This document shows positions 9,505-18,226 of a DNA stretch of 64,000 nt, piece after piece. A program made the position numbers and the translations under genes. A model generated the notes under the pieces. It ran no database searches, was not told where the DNA came from, and saw nothing but the letters and a program-made list of their open reading frames with translations. This stretch comes from Microbacteriaceae bacterium VKM Ac-2855 (GTDB taxonomy: Bacteria; Actinomycetota; Actinomycetes; Actinomycetales; Microbacteriaceae), in the NCBI GenBank assembly GCA_013204985.1, contig JABMLG010000009.1:1-64000 (forward strand). Reading direction: 5' to 3'. Each line of letters opens with the position of its first letter. Position 1 is the stretch's first letter.

Positions 9505-10583
9505 CCGCCGATCGCACTCATCGTGCGCTCGGGCTGCACGAAGCCGACCCGGTTCATCTCATGGCCGGCCGGCTTGGCCCACATCGCACCGCGCCACAGG
9601 TCGGCGACCACCTGGTCATCCGCACCATCCCTCATCGGGGTGAGCAGGTCCGTCTCTTCATTGGAGAAGAGGCAACTGCGAACCCCGCCCTCGGCGGTGA
9701 GCCGGGTGCGCCGGCAGTCGCCGCAGAAGTTCTCGGTGACCGAAGCGATGATGCCGACCTGACCGAGCACTCGCCCGTCGCCGCGGTGACGCACGTCGAA
9801 CAACTCGGCCGGTGCGCCGTCGCGCGGTGCGGCGTGCGGGGCGAGCTCGAAACGCTCGGAGAGAAGCTCGCGGATGCGCGCCGCGGTGATCATCGCGTCT
9901 CGGTCCCAGTTGTGGTCGGCGTCGAGAGCCATCTGCTCGATGAAACGCAACTGGTGACCTCCGTCGAGAGCCCATTCGAGGAGCTCCGGCGCTTCGAGAT
10001 CGTTGATGCCGGGGAGCAGCACCGCGTTGATCTTGGTCTGCGCGAGCCCGGCGGGCCGAAGCGCGTCGATCCCCGCGAGCACGCGATCGAGGAACGGCCG
10101 ACGGGTGACGGTGGCGAAGGTCTCGGCGCAGATCGTGTCGAGGGACACATTGACTCGATCAAGACCTGCCGCGGCGAGCGCCTGCGCCCGACCGGACAGG
10201 CCGATCGCATTCGTGGTCAACGAGATCTCGGGGCGCGGGTCGAGAGCGGCCACGTCGGTGATGATCTCGATCAGATCCTTGCGCAGCAGTGGCTCGCCGC
10301 CGGTGAATCGCACCTGGCGCACGCCGAACTCCGTCACGGCGATGCGGGCGAGGCGCACGATCTCCTCGCGCGTCATCAATCGCGGGCCGGCGAGGAACGG
10401 AAGCCCTTCGGCGGGCATGCAGTACGTGCAGCGCAGATTGCATTTGTCGGTGAGAGATATCCGCAGGTCGGTCGCGACGCGGCCGAAGCGGTCCAGCAGC
10501 GCCGGGTCAGAGGGGCGGTCGGCGGGCAGAGCGGTGCCGACGGATCGGGAGCGGATGGGCGGCATACCCAGGGCGGTACTCAC
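9501..10583 (-). CDS. moaA: GTP 3',8-cyclase MoaA
   Basis: Radical SAM enzyme that starts Moco synthesis by cyclising GTP. The N-terminal cluster motif is KCNLRCTYC (Cys48, Cys52, Cys55). The C-terminal second cluster is in NFCGDCRRTRLT with a further Cys in RSCLF. The protein ends in the functional Gly-Gly (AIGG). The GTG start at 10583 gives 360 residues and is favoured because TACGCT lies 6 nt upstream. An ATG at 10565 is the alternative. Confidence 0.96.
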   Translation of the reverse strand: MSTALGMPPIRSRSVGTALPADRPSDPALLDRFGRVATDLRISLTDKCNLRCTYCMPAEGLPFLAGPRLMTREEIVRLARIAVTEFGVRQVRFTGGEPLLRKDLIEIITDVAALDPRPEISLTTNAIGLSGRAQALAAAGLDRVNVSLDTICAETFATVTRRPFLDRVLAGIDALRPAGLAQTKINAVLLPGINDLEAPELLEWALDGGHQLRFIEQMALDADHNWDRDAMITAARIRELLSERFELAPHAAPRDGAPAELFDVRHRGDGRVLGQVGIIASVTENFCGDCRRTRLTAEGGVRSCLFSNEETDLLTPMRDGADDQVVADLWRGAMWAKPAGHEMNRVGFVQPERTMSAIGG

Positions 10584-10589
10584 CCCCAC

Positions 10590-10595
10590 AGCGTA
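10590..10595 (-). promoter_or_regulatory. -10 hexamer deciding the moaA start
   Basis: TACGCT on the minus strand, followed by GTGGGG and the GTG start codon. It faces the moeA promoter in a 107-bp divergent gap. Confidence 0.5.
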
Positions 10596-10677
10596 CGCGG
10601 CGGACCCGTGCGACTGCGGAGGTCGCCGCATCCCGGCCACTTCTCGGAGCCGAGCGCCGTCGAGGTGGTCGAGCGGG

Positions 10678-10683
10678 CAAGAT
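10678..10683 (+). promoter_or_regulatory. -10-like hexamer for moeA
   Basis: CAAGAT lies 7 nt before the moeA ATG. It is a weaker match than the TANNNT elements elsewhere. Confidence 0.3.
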
Positions 10684-10690
10684 AGAAGCC

Positions 10691-11941
10691 ATGACGTCGA
10701 TCGAGCTCTACGCCGCACGGATCGCCGCCCTCCTCTCTTTCCTCACGGACTCTCCCCTGCGCTCCGAGACCCTCCCGCTCACTGCTGAAGCGATGTCCGC
10801 GGATCCCGGGCGCTACGACCGTCGAGTCCTCGCGCGGAGCGTGACGGCCGGGATCGACCTTCCCCGCTTCGACAACTCCCAGATGGACGGCTACGCCGTG
10901 AGCTCGGCCGACCTCGCGGAAGTGCCGCGCCGCTTGAGCGTCGCGGCGCCCGTGCCCGCCGGCGACGCCGCTCCGCAGCACGATCCCGGCACTGCGACGC
11001 CGATCATGACGGGTTCGCCGCTGCCCGCCGGGGCGGACGCGGTCGTGCCCATCGAGCGCGCGGATCCGCCCCGATTCGGTGTCGATTCCGTCACCTTCAG
11101 CGCCTCCGTCGCCGCCGGTACGTTCGTTCGTTCGACCGGGTCCGACCAACGTGCAGGCGAACTCCTGCTCCCCGTCGGGACGACATTGCACGCCGCCCAT
11201 TACGGTCTGCTCGCATCCGTCGGGCTCACCGAGGCGGAGGTGGTGTCGCAGCTGCGGGTGCTCGTTGTGCCGACGGGCAACGAGATCCGGCCGGCAGGTA
11301 CGGAACTCACCGCGGCGCAGATCTTCGACGCGAACGGGCCACTGCTCGCCGAGGCACTCCGTGAGATCGGCGCCCGCGCAACTGTCGTGCCGTGCACGAG
11401 CGACACCGCGGAGGATCTGCTTGCGATCCTGCGTCGGTACGCCCCCGCCGTCGACCTCGTGGTAACGATCGGCGGTGTCAGCGCCGGAGCGTACGAGGTC
11501 GTCCGCGACGCTCTCGAGCCGCTCGGCGCCGTGTTCGGCCACGTCGACATGCAGCCCGGGGGGCCGCAGGGCCACGGCCTCGTGACGGTCGACGAGGGGA
11601 CGAGCCACGTGCCGATCGTGTCGCTTCCGGGCAATCCGGTCAGTGCGCTGGTGTCGTTCGAAGTGTTCCTGCGGCCGCTGCTGCGCTCACTCGCCGGTCG
11701 CGTGCCCGCGGAGCGGCCACGGCTGCGCGGTCGGTTGACCGAGTCGCTGGACTCTCCCGCCCATCTGCACCAGATCCGCCGCGGACTGCTCGATGACGAG
11801 GGTCTCGTGCGGCCGATCGGCGGCCCCAGCTCGCACCTGCTCTCGTCGTACGCGCGCTCGAACGTGCTCATCCACGTTCCGATCGGCACCGGCCGCCTCG
11901 CTGCCGGCGACACCGTCGAACTCTGGAGGATCGATGACTGA
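10691..11941 (+). CDS. moeA: Molybdopterin molybdenumtransferase MoeA
   Basis: Inserts molybdate into adenylylated molybdopterin to finish Moco. The 416 residues show the family blocks DNSQMDGYAV near 58, GSPLPAGADAVVPIE near 107, PGGPQGHG and SLPGNPVSALVSFEVFLRP near 315. The C-terminal domain IV is present (residues about 340-416). It is the first gene of moeA-moaC-mogA-moaE, in which each gene overlaps the next by 4-11 nt. It overlaps moaC by 8 nt. Confidence 0.95.
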   Translation: MTSIELYAARIAALLSFLTDSPLRSETLPLTAEAMSADPGRYDRRVLARSVTAGIDLPRFDNSQMDGYAVSSADLAEVPRRLSVAAPVPAGDAAPQHDPGTATPIMTGSPLPAGADAVVPIERADPPRFGVDSVTFSASVAAGTFVRSTGSDQRAGELLLPVGTTLHAAHYGLLASVGLTEAEVVSQLRVLVVPTGNEIRPAGTELTAAQIFDANGPLLAEALREIGARATVVPCTSDTAEDLLAILRRYAPAVDLVVTIGGVSAGAYEVVRDALEPLGAVFGHVDMQPGGPQGHGLVTVDEGTSHVPIVSLPGNPVSALVSFEVFLRPLLRSLAGRVPAERPRLRGRLTESLDSPAHLHQIRRGLLDDEGLVRPIGGPSSHLLSSYARSNVLIHVPIGTGRLAAGDTVELWRIDD

Positions 11942-12416
11942 CACCGCGCCCGAACTCACCCACGTGCGCTCGGACGGCGCCGTGCACATGGTCGACGTCG
12001 GAGACAAGGCCGTCACGAAGCGGACCGCGACCGCGGCGGCGACCGTGATCACCACCCCGGAGGTGGTGGCGCTGCTCGTCTCGGGTGAGCTGCCGAAGGG
12101 CGAGGCGCTCGCCGTGGCCCGGGTCGCGGGAATCATGGGCGCGAAGCAGACCTCCACTTTGATCCCGCTGTGCCATCCGCTGCCGATCAACGGCGTGAAC
12201 GTCGACCTGGTCGCGCACGACGATCGCGTCGACGTGACCGCGAGCGTGAAGACCACCGGCAAGACCGGGGTCGAGATGGAGGCGCTCACCGCCGTCAGTG
12301 TCGCCGCCCTCACGGTCTACGACATGATCAAGGCGGTCGACCGAGCAGCCGTGATCACCGATATCCGCGTACTCGCCAAGGACGGCGGCCGAACGGGCGC
12401 CTGGGAGCGTCCGTGA
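11934..12416 (+). CDS. moaC: Cyclic pyranopterin monophosphate synthase MoaC
   Basis: Works directly after MoaA to make cyclic pyranopterin monophosphate. The 160 residues carry the family features: VHMVDVGDKAVTKRTA at the N-terminus, LIPLCHPLPI near 80, TGVEMEALTAVSVAALTVYD near 110, and the C-terminal DGGRTGAWERP. The ATG sits inside the moeA end, just after GGAGG. Confidence 0.96.
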   Translation: MTDTAPELTHVRSDGAVHMVDVGDKAVTKRTATAAATVITTPEVVALLVSGELPKGEALAVARVAGIMGAKQTSTLIPLCHPLPINGVNVDLVAHDDRVDVTASVKTTGKTGVEMEALTAVSVAALTVYDMIKAVDRAAVITDIRVLAKDGGRTGAWERP

Positions 12417-12886
12417 CCCGGGCGGTGGCCATCGTCGCCTCGACTCGAGCGGCCTCCGGCGTCTACGAGGATCGAACCGGGCCCGCGTTGCTGGCCTGGT
12501 TCGAGCAGCGCGGCTGGAGCGGACGGACCGTGGTCGTCGCGGACGGTGACGCGGTAGGAGAGGCGATCGCCGACGCGCTCGATGCCGGCGTCGCTGTTGT
12601 GATCACCACTGGCGGCACCGGAGTGAATCCCAGCGATGTGACCCCGGAGCAGACGGCGCCGCTGCTGCAGAGGAGCCTGCCCGGGGTCGCCGAGGCGATC
12701 CGGAGCCACGGTGCCGACAAGGTGCCCACGGCCGTGTTGAGCCGCGGTCTCGCGGGGGTCGCCGGCCGCAGTGTGGTCGTGAATCTGCCGGGGTCACCCG
12801 GCGGCGTGCGCGACGGCATCGCGGTGCTCGACCCGATCATCGGTCACGTGCTCGACCAGCTCGCCGGCGGCGATCATGTCCGCTGA
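12413..12886 (+). CDS. mogA: Molybdopterin adenylyltransferase MogA/MoaB
   Basis: Adenylylates molybdopterin before molybdenum insertion by MoeA. The 157 residues include the MPT-binding segment ITTGGTGVNPSDVTPEQT and the later LPGSPGGVRDG block. The GTG start overlaps the moaC stop (GTGA). Stand-alone MogA and MoaB cannot be told apart by eye; the size and motifs suit either. Confidence 0.92.
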   Translation: MTRAVAIVASTRAASGVYEDRTGPALLAWFEQRGWSGRTVVVADGDAVGEAIADALDAGVAVVITTGGTGVNPSDVTPEQTAPLLQRSLPGVAEAIRSHGADKVPTAVLSRGLAGVAGRSVVVNLPGSPGGVRDGIAVLDPIIGHVLDQLAGGDHVR

Positions 12887-13316
12887 GGCGAGCCAGGCCG
12901 TCGCCTTCGCGACCGTCGGCGAGGCCGCCATCTCGGTCGATGCGTGCGCGGCCGCAGTCGACGGCCCGAGTCACGGCGCGGTGGTCACCTTCGCGGGAGT
13001 CGTGCGCGACCACGACGAGGGCCGAGGAGTCGCACGACTCGCCTATGAGGCGCATCCGGAGGCGCAGGCTGCGATGCTGGCAAGCGCCGAACGCATCGCG
13101 GCGCGCTGGCCCGAGGTTCGTATCGCGGTTGCCCACCGGGTGGGCGAGCTGGTGGTGGGCGATCTTGCGCTCGCCTGCGCCGTCGCATCCGCCCACCGAG
13201 CCGCGGCCTTCGAGGCGTGCGCGGCCCTGATCGACGACGTCAAGAAGACGGTGCCGATCTGGAAGGAACAGGGTTTCACGGACGGCAGCACTGAGTGGGT
13301 GGCGTCGCTGGGGTGA
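12876..13316 (+). CDS. moaE: Molybdopterin synthase large subunit MoaE
   Basis: Catalytic partner of MoaD. The 146 residues contain HGAVVTFAGVVRDH near 33 and the active-site stretch KKTVPIWKEQ near 122-131 with the conserved lysines. It overlaps mogA by 11 nt and ends the operon. A perfect 17-bp palindrome follows directly at 13318. Confidence 0.95.
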   Translation: MSAEASQAVAFATVGEAAISVDACAAAVDGPSHGAVVTFAGVVRDHDEGRGVARLAYEAHPEAQAAMLASAERIAARWPEVRIAVAHRVGELVVGDLALACAVASAHRAAAFEACAALIDDVKKTVPIWKEQGFTDGSTEWVASLG

Positions 13317-13317
13317 T

Positions 13318-13334
13318 CCGGACCGCCGGTCCGG
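13318..13334. terminator. Palindrome after moaE
   Basis: CCGGACCGCCGGTCCGG is a perfect odd palindrome 2 nt after the moaE stop. It could form an 8-bp stem only with a tiny loop, and no T tract follows. A terminator role is inferred from position. Confidence 0.3.
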
Positions 13335-13340
13335 ACGGCC

Positions 13341-13378
13341 CTGTGCGATCAGCACTGTGCGATCAACACTGTGCGATC
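13341..13378 (+). repeat. Three 14-bp tandem repeats before the xanthine dehydrogenase genes
   Basis: CTGTGCGATCAGCA, CTGTGCGATCAACA and CTGTGCGATC start at 13341, 13355 and 13369, an exact 14-bp period. They lie in the 190-bp gap between moaE and the FAD subunit gene. Confidence 0.7.
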
Positions 13379-13506
13379 CGCCGGATCGGCCTCGCGCGTC
13401 TCGTGCGGACTCGCCTAACGTCGAGAAACACAACCGTCACATCCGTGCGGTTCACTGAGGCGACGGAGTGTGTCGGTAGTCGCGGCGCATGAGGGATGGA
13501 GCGCGG

Positions 13507-14337
13507 ATGGACCTGAACACGATCGAACGTGTCCGTATCGTGCGCGATCGGGCCGAGCTCGCCGACATGCCCGAAGGTACCGCCGTCATCGGCGGCGGCT
13601 CCTGGGTCTTCTCGACGCCGCACGACCACCTCACCGAGCTGATCGACTTGCAGGGATTCGGCTGGCCGGCGCTCACCGTCACCGACGACGGTCTCTCGAT
13701 CGCGGCCACGTGCACCCTCGCCGAGCTCGCCGCGATGCCCGCACCGGCACCGCCCGTCGGGCCGTGGCCCGCGCATCCGCTCTTCTACCAGTGCTGCACG
13801 GCGCTGTACGGCTCGTTCAAAGTCTGGAACGTGGCCACCGTCGGTGGCAACATCGCCACCTCTCTGCCGGCCGGACCGATGACGAGCCTCGGCGCAGCAC
13901 TCGACGCCGATGTGATCCTCTGGCGCGCCGATGGCACCGACGAGCGGATGCCGGTGAGCGAATTCGTCACCGGCAACACGCAGAACCGGCTGGAGCACGG
14001 CGACGTGCTGCGCTCGATCGAGATCCCGAACTCGTCGCTGCAGGCGCAGACGGGCTATCGCAAGATCGCGCTGTCGCCCCTCGGCCGGTCGGGAGCCGTG
14101 TTGGTCGCACGCCACGACGGCGACGGATCGTTCACCCTCACCGTCTCGGCCGCGACCGTGCGCCCCGAACCGTTGCGCTTCGACCGCATCCCCACCGCGG
14201 CTGAACTCGCCGACGCGATCGGCGGCATCCGCACCTGGTTCACGGATCCACACGGTGCGGCGGACTGGCGCCGCGGCGTCTCGGGAATCCTCGGCGAGCA
14301 ACTGCGCGTCGAGCTGCTCGAACGGAGCGACTCATGA
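13507..14337 (+). CDS. FAD subunit of xanthine dehydrogenase-type molybdenum hydroxylase
   Basis: Carries electrons from the FeS-Mo subunit to NAD or another acceptor. The 276 residues are of the CO-dehydrogenase/XDH subunit M family. The FAD loops are visible as VIGGGSWVF (28-36) and TVGGNIATS (111-119). The ATG at 13507 is chosen over 13489 because GGAG lies 5 nt before it. It overlaps the next gene by 4 nt. The purine context makes xanthine or hypoxanthine the likely substrate. Confidence 0.9.
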   Translation: MDLNTIERVRIVRDRAELADMPEGTAVIGGGSWVFSTPHDHLTELIDLQGFGWPALTVTDDGLSIAATCTLAELAAMPAPAPPVGPWPAHPLFYQCCTALYGSFKVWNVATVGGNIATSLPAGPMTSLGAALDADVILWRADGTDERMPVSEFVTGNTQNRLEHGDVLRSIEIPNSSLQAQTGYRKIALSPLGRSGAVLVARHDGDGSFTLTVSAATVRPEPLRFDRIPTAAELADAIGGIRTWFTDPHGAADWRRGVSGILGEQLRVELLERSDS

Positions 14338-17141
14338 GCATCTCGATCAACGGCACACCGAGCGACGCGGCGCCGCACGCCGGCCAAGTGCTGCGCACGT
14401 TCCTGCGCGATCAGGAGCACTTCGAGGTGAAGAAGGGCTGCGACTCGGGCGACTGCGGCGCATGCTCGGTGCTGGTCGACGCAACGCCCGTGCACTCCTG
14501 CATCTACCCCGCCTACCGGGCGGAGGGCAAGAACGTCACCACCGTCGCCGGCCTGGGCACAGTCGACGACCTCAGCCCGGTTCAGCAGTCGTTCGTCGAC
14601 GCCGGCGGCTTCCAGTGCGGATTCTGCACCGCCGGGATGGTCGTCACCGCGACAGCGCTGCAGGGCGCCGATCCGGCCGAACTCCCCCGGCTGCTCAAGA
14701 GCAACCTGTGCCGCTGCACGGGCTACCGAGCGATCAGTGACGCGATCGGTGGCGTCACCAACATCGAGGGCGCCGAGGCGAGCTGCGGCCACGACCACGA
14801 ACCGCGCTCCACCGGCGTCATCAAGACTCGGCCCAAGACCGTCGACGGCTCCCGGGTGGGGCGCTCGCTCGGTGCTCCGGCCGGTCGCCGCATCGTCAGC
14901 GGCAGCGAGCCCTACACGCTCGATGTGGCGGTGCCGGGCCTGCTGCACCTGAAGGTGCTGCAGAGTCCTCTCGCGCACGCCCGCATCCGCTCGATGGACG
15001 TCTCGGCCGCCGAACGGATGCCCGGTGTCGTCGCTGTACTCACCTCCGCCGATGTGCCGGATGTGCTGTACTCCACCGCTCGACACGAGTCGCGCCTCGA
15101 TGATCCCGACGACACGCGAATGCTCGACACGGTCGTCCGGTTCCGCGGGCAACGCGTCGCGGCCGTCATCGCCGAATCCGTGCGGATCGCCGAGGCCGCC
15201 TGCCGCGCCATCGTGGTCGACTACGAAGAGCTCCCCGCCGTTTTCGACCCCGAGCAGGCACGCCTTCCGGGGGCTCCGCTGCTCCACCACGACAAGGACC
15301 CGATCGCCTCGCGGATCGCACGCCCCGGCAGCAACATCGTGGCCGAGCTGCACGGCGAGTACGGCGACGTCGAGGCGGGGCTGGCTGCCGCCGACGTCGT
15401 GGTCTCGGGTCGCTGGCAGACCCAGCGGATCGCGCACACCCACCTCGAGACGCACGGCACGATCGGCTGGCTCGAGGACGACAAGCTCGTGCTGCGCACC
15501 TCCTCGCAGGTCCCCTTCCTGGTCCGCGACGAGATCGCGCGCCTCTTCGACCGCGATCCCGCGAGCGTGCGGGTCTTCACCACCCGCGTCGGCGGCGGCT
15601 TCGGCGGCAAGCAGGAGATCCTCACGGAGGACCTCGTCGCGCTCGCCGTGCTGAAGACGGGCCGACCGGTGCAGTACGAATTCACCCGCACCGACGAGTT
15701 CACCCTGTCGCCGTGCCGTCACCCCATAAGGGTCGACATCACGCTCGGGGCCACGGTCGACGGCCGGCTCACCGCGCTGGCCATCGACGTGCTCTCCGAC
15801 ACCGGCGCCTACGGCAATCACGGCCCCGGGGTGATGTTCCACGGCACCTCGGAGTCGGTCGCGGCGTACAACGCACCCGCGAAGCGCGTCGACGCGCAGT
15901 GCGTGTACACGAACAACCTGCCCTCCGGTGCGTTCCGCGGCTACGGTCTCGGACAGGTCATCTTCGGCATCGAATCGGCGATGGACGAGCTCGCCGTGAA
16001 GCTCGGCATCGACCCGTTCGAGCTGCGCCGGATCAACATGGTGCGGCCCGGCGACCCCCTCGTGGTCACCCATGTCGAGGGCGACGACCTCGTCTACGGT
16101 TCGTACGGACTCGATCAGTGCCTCGATCTGACCGAACAGGCCCTCGACCGCGGTAACGACGCGGTCGAACCGGAGGGCGACGAGTGGCGGACGGGTCGCG
16201 GCGTGGCGCTGGCGATGATCGCCACGATCCCGCCGCGGGGCCACTACTCGGAGGCGACCGTCTCCGTCGACGCGGAGGGCATCATCACCATCGGCGTCGG
16301 CACCGCAGAGTTCGGCAACGGAACCACGACCGTGCACACGCAACTGGCGGCGAGCGTGTTGAACGCCTCCGCCGAACGGATCCGCATCCGCCAGTCCGAC
16401 ACGGATGCAGCACGCTACGACACCGGGGCGTTCGGCAGCGCGGGCACCGTCGTCGCCGGGAAGGCCGTCTACTCGGCCGCCACCGTTCTCGTGGCCGAGC
16501 TGCAGTCGATCGCGAAACGACTGACCGGGATCGACGACTTCGTGATCGATGAACTCGGTCTGGTCTCGGGTGACGTGCGCGTCGGCTTCGCCGACCTCGT
16601 CACCGCGGCGGGCGGCCCCGTCACGACCACGAACAACCAGGACGGCGGCACGCGCTCGCTGGCCTTCAACGTGCACGGCTTCCGCGTCGCCGTGAACACG
16701 CAGACCGGCGAGGTCCGCATCCTGCAGTCGGTGCAGGCCGCGGATGCGGGCTTCGTCATCAACCCGGAGCAGTGCCGCGGCCAGGTCGAGGGCGGCGTGG
16801 CCCAGGCGCTGGGAACCTCGATGTTCGAAGAGGTCATCCTCGACGGTGCCGGCACGGTGACGACCTCGATCCTGCGCAACTATCACATCCCGCAGCTGTC
16901 GGACCTGCCGGTGACGGAAGTGTATTTCGCGAACACGGCGGACGATCTCGGCCCGTTCGGTGCCAAGTCGATGAGCGAGTCGCCCTACAACCCGGTCGCG
17001 CCGGCTCTGGCCAACGCGGTGCGCGATGCCGTTGGTGAGAGGCCCTACGAACTGCCGATCTCGCGCGATCGGGTCTGGCGGATGCTGCAGACCGGTGAGA
17101 CGCGCGTCGCCGAGGTGGCCACCGCCGCACCACGGGGATGA
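14334..17141 (+). CDS. Xanthine dehydrogenase-type FeS-molybdenum fusion subunit
   Basis: Oxidises the purine at the Mo centre and passes electrons through two 2Fe-2S clusters to the FAD subunit. The 935 residues fuse what are often two genes. Residues 1-150 are the FeS subunit with Cys36, 41, 44, 56 and Cys95, 98, 126, 128. The rest is the Moco domain, with RVGGGFGGKQE near 420 and SGAFRGYGLGQ near 530. The region AKSMSES near 885 holds the candidate catalytic Glu. Uricase, guanine deaminase and XdhC genes nearby point to xanthine. Confidence 0.9.
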   Translation: MSISINGTPSDAAPHAGQVLRTFLRDQEHFEVKKGCDSGDCGACSVLVDATPVHSCIYPAYRAEGKNVTTVAGLGTVDDLSPVQQSFVDAGGFQCGFCTAGMVVTATALQGADPAELPRLLKSNLCRCTGYRAISDAIGGVTNIEGAEASCGHDHEPRSTGVIKTRPKTVDGSRVGRSLGAPAGRRIVSGSEPYTLDVAVPGLLHLKVLQSPLAHARIRSMDVSAAERMPGVVAVLTSADVPDVLYSTARHESRLDDPDDTRMLDTVVRFRGQRVAAVIAESVRIAEAACRAIVVDYEELPAVFDPEQARLPGAPLLHHDKDPIASRIARPGSNIVAELHGEYGDVEAGLAAADVVVSGRWQTQRIAHTHLETHGTIGWLEDDKLVLRTSSQVPFLVRDEIARLFDRDPASVRVFTTRVGGGFGGKQEILTEDLVALAVLKTGRPVQYEFTRTDEFTLSPCRHPIRVDITLGATVDGRLTALAIDVLSDTGAYGNHGPGVMFHGTSESVAAYNAPAKRVDAQCVYTNNLPSGAFRGYGLGQVIFGIESAMDELAVKLGIDPFELRRINMVRPGDPLVVTHVEGDDLVYGSYGLDQCLDLTEQALDRGNDAVEPEGDEWRTGRGVALAMIATIPPRGHYSEATVSVDAEGIITIGVGTAEFGNGTTTVHTQLAASVLNASAERIRIRQSDTDAARYDTGAFGSAGTVVAGKAVYSAATVLVAELQSIAKRLTGIDDFVIDELGLVSGDVRVGFADLVTAAGGPVTTTNNQDGGTRSLAFNVHGFRVAVNTQTGEVRILQSVQAADAGFVINPEQCRGQVEGGVAQALGTSMFEEVILDGAGTVTTSILRNYHIPQLSDLPVTEVYFANTADDLGPFGAKSMSESPYNPVAPALANAVRDAVGERPYELPISRDRVWRMLQTGETRVAEVATAAPRG

Positions 17142-17147
17142 GCGGCG

Positions 17148-17153
17148 TAGCGT
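17148..17153 (+). promoter_or_regulatory. -10 hexamer for the SRPBCC gene
   Basis: TAGCGT lies 7 nt before the ATG at 17161 and just after the end of the Mo subunit gene, so this gene is probably transcribed by itself. Confidence 0.4.
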
Positions 17154-17160
17154 GGGCGGC

Positions 17161-17634
17161 ATGACTCCCGCACCCTCCGGCACACTCCGACGCGCGGAGG
17201 ACGCCGCCGTCGAGCTCGTGCTCACGCGACGCTTCGACGCGCCCATCGAGGACGTCTGGGCGAGTCTGACCGACCCCGCCCGCACCGCCTCGTGGTTCGG
17301 GCCGTGGCGCGGTACACCGCCCGAGATCGAGGTGCAGATGGCGTTCGAGGAGGGCGATCCGTGGTTCGGCGCGACCGTCGAGTGCGAAGGTCCGCGGCTG
17401 CTGCGGCTCACAGCCGACGGGATGGATCTCGCGTTGCGCCTGGACGGCAGTACCACGCTCACCTTCGTCCATCGTCTGGCGAACGCATCCGACGCCGTGG
17501 CCTACGGGCCCGGATGGGAGTACTACCTCGACCTCCTGGTGGCCGCTCGGGCGGGTACCACGACGCCGGTATTCGGCGACTACGACCCCTCCCAGTCGGC
17601 CTACTTCGCGGCTCAGGTCGACGCCCTGGGCTGA
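17161..17634 (+). CDS. SRPBCC/AHSA1-domain protein
   Basis: A 157-residue single-domain START-like protein. The pattern RRFDAPIEDVWASLTDPARTASWFGPW near residues 22-48 and the closing GWEYYLDLL helix are typical of the AHSA1 branch. Members bind small hydrophobic ligands or assist Hsp90-like proteins, but no function can be set from sequence. It faces the TetR gene tail to tail. Confidence 0.75.
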   Translation: MTPAPSGTLRRAEDAAVELVLTRRFDAPIEDVWASLTDPARTASWFGPWRGTPPEIEVQMAFEEGDPWFGATVECEGPRLLRLTADGMDLALRLDGSTTLTFVHRLANASDAVAYGPGWEYYLDLLVAARAGTTTPVFGDYDPSQSAYFAAQVDALG

Positions 17635-17680
17635 CAGGGTCGGCACGTCATCGAGTTCTGGGCGACGACGTACCCACCCG

Positions 17681-18226
17681 TCACGCGCCGACGGTGATCC
17701 GGGCCACCGCGTCGACGGTGAGTGCGCGGTCGTGCGGCTCGGTGTCGAGAGCGCGGTGCAACGAAAGACCCTCGATCAGGGCGTCCAGCTGGCGCGCCAT
17801 CAGCGGCGGGAAGTGCCGTTCCAGCTCGACTCGACTCCGGCGCATCCACTCGTGCGTGATCGCACGGAACTCGGGCTCGCGGGCCGCCAGCGTGTACAGC
17901 TCGTAGCTGAGCACCTGGTCACGGGCGGCCTGCTCACCCGTGAGGTCGTCGTGGATCAGTGCGACCACGGCGTCGCGAGCCTCCGCCACGGTGTTCGCCG
18001 CGCGCAGCCGGTCCTCGAAACGCAGGATGATCGTCTCGGCGAAGCGCTGGAACGCCTCACGCAGCAGCTCGTGCATCCCCTCGAAGTGGTACGTCATCGA
18101 ACCGAGCGGCACGTCGGCGCGCGCTGCGATCTTGCGGTGCGAGACACCGGCTACGCCCGACTCCGCGATGAGTTCGATCGTGACGTCGATGAGACGATCA
18201 CGACGCTCCGGATCCGCCCGGCGCAT
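17681..18226 (-). CDS. TetR-family transcriptional regulator
   Basis: A 181-residue repressor-type protein. The N-terminal helix-turn-helix (about 10-55) reads RLIDVTIELIAESG, then SHRKIAARADVPLGSMTYHF. The C-terminal ligand-binding region shows no family signature. It starts one base inside the acetyltransferase stop, so the two are cotranscribed. A strong palindrome at 18820-18839 covers the promoters of this operon and of the divergent MFS gene and is the likely operator. Confidence 0.85.
   Translation of the reverse strand: MRRADPERRDRLIDVTIELIAESGVAGVSHRKIAARADVPLGSMTYHFEGMHELLREAFQRFAETIILRFEDRLRAANTVAEARDAVVALIHDDLTGEQAARDQVLSYELYTLAAREPEFRAITHEWMRRSRVELERHFPPLMARQLDALIEGLSLHRALDTEPHDRALTVDAVARITVGA

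Noticed and set aside
14055-17462. An 1135-codon open frame antisense to the xanthine dehydrogenase genes, and similar long antisense frames over smc (2578-4716, 5080-6873)
   Set aside because: Their translations are low-complexity Arg/Asp/His/Gly-rich without any domain, and the opposite strand encodes clear families. They come from GC-rich third positions.
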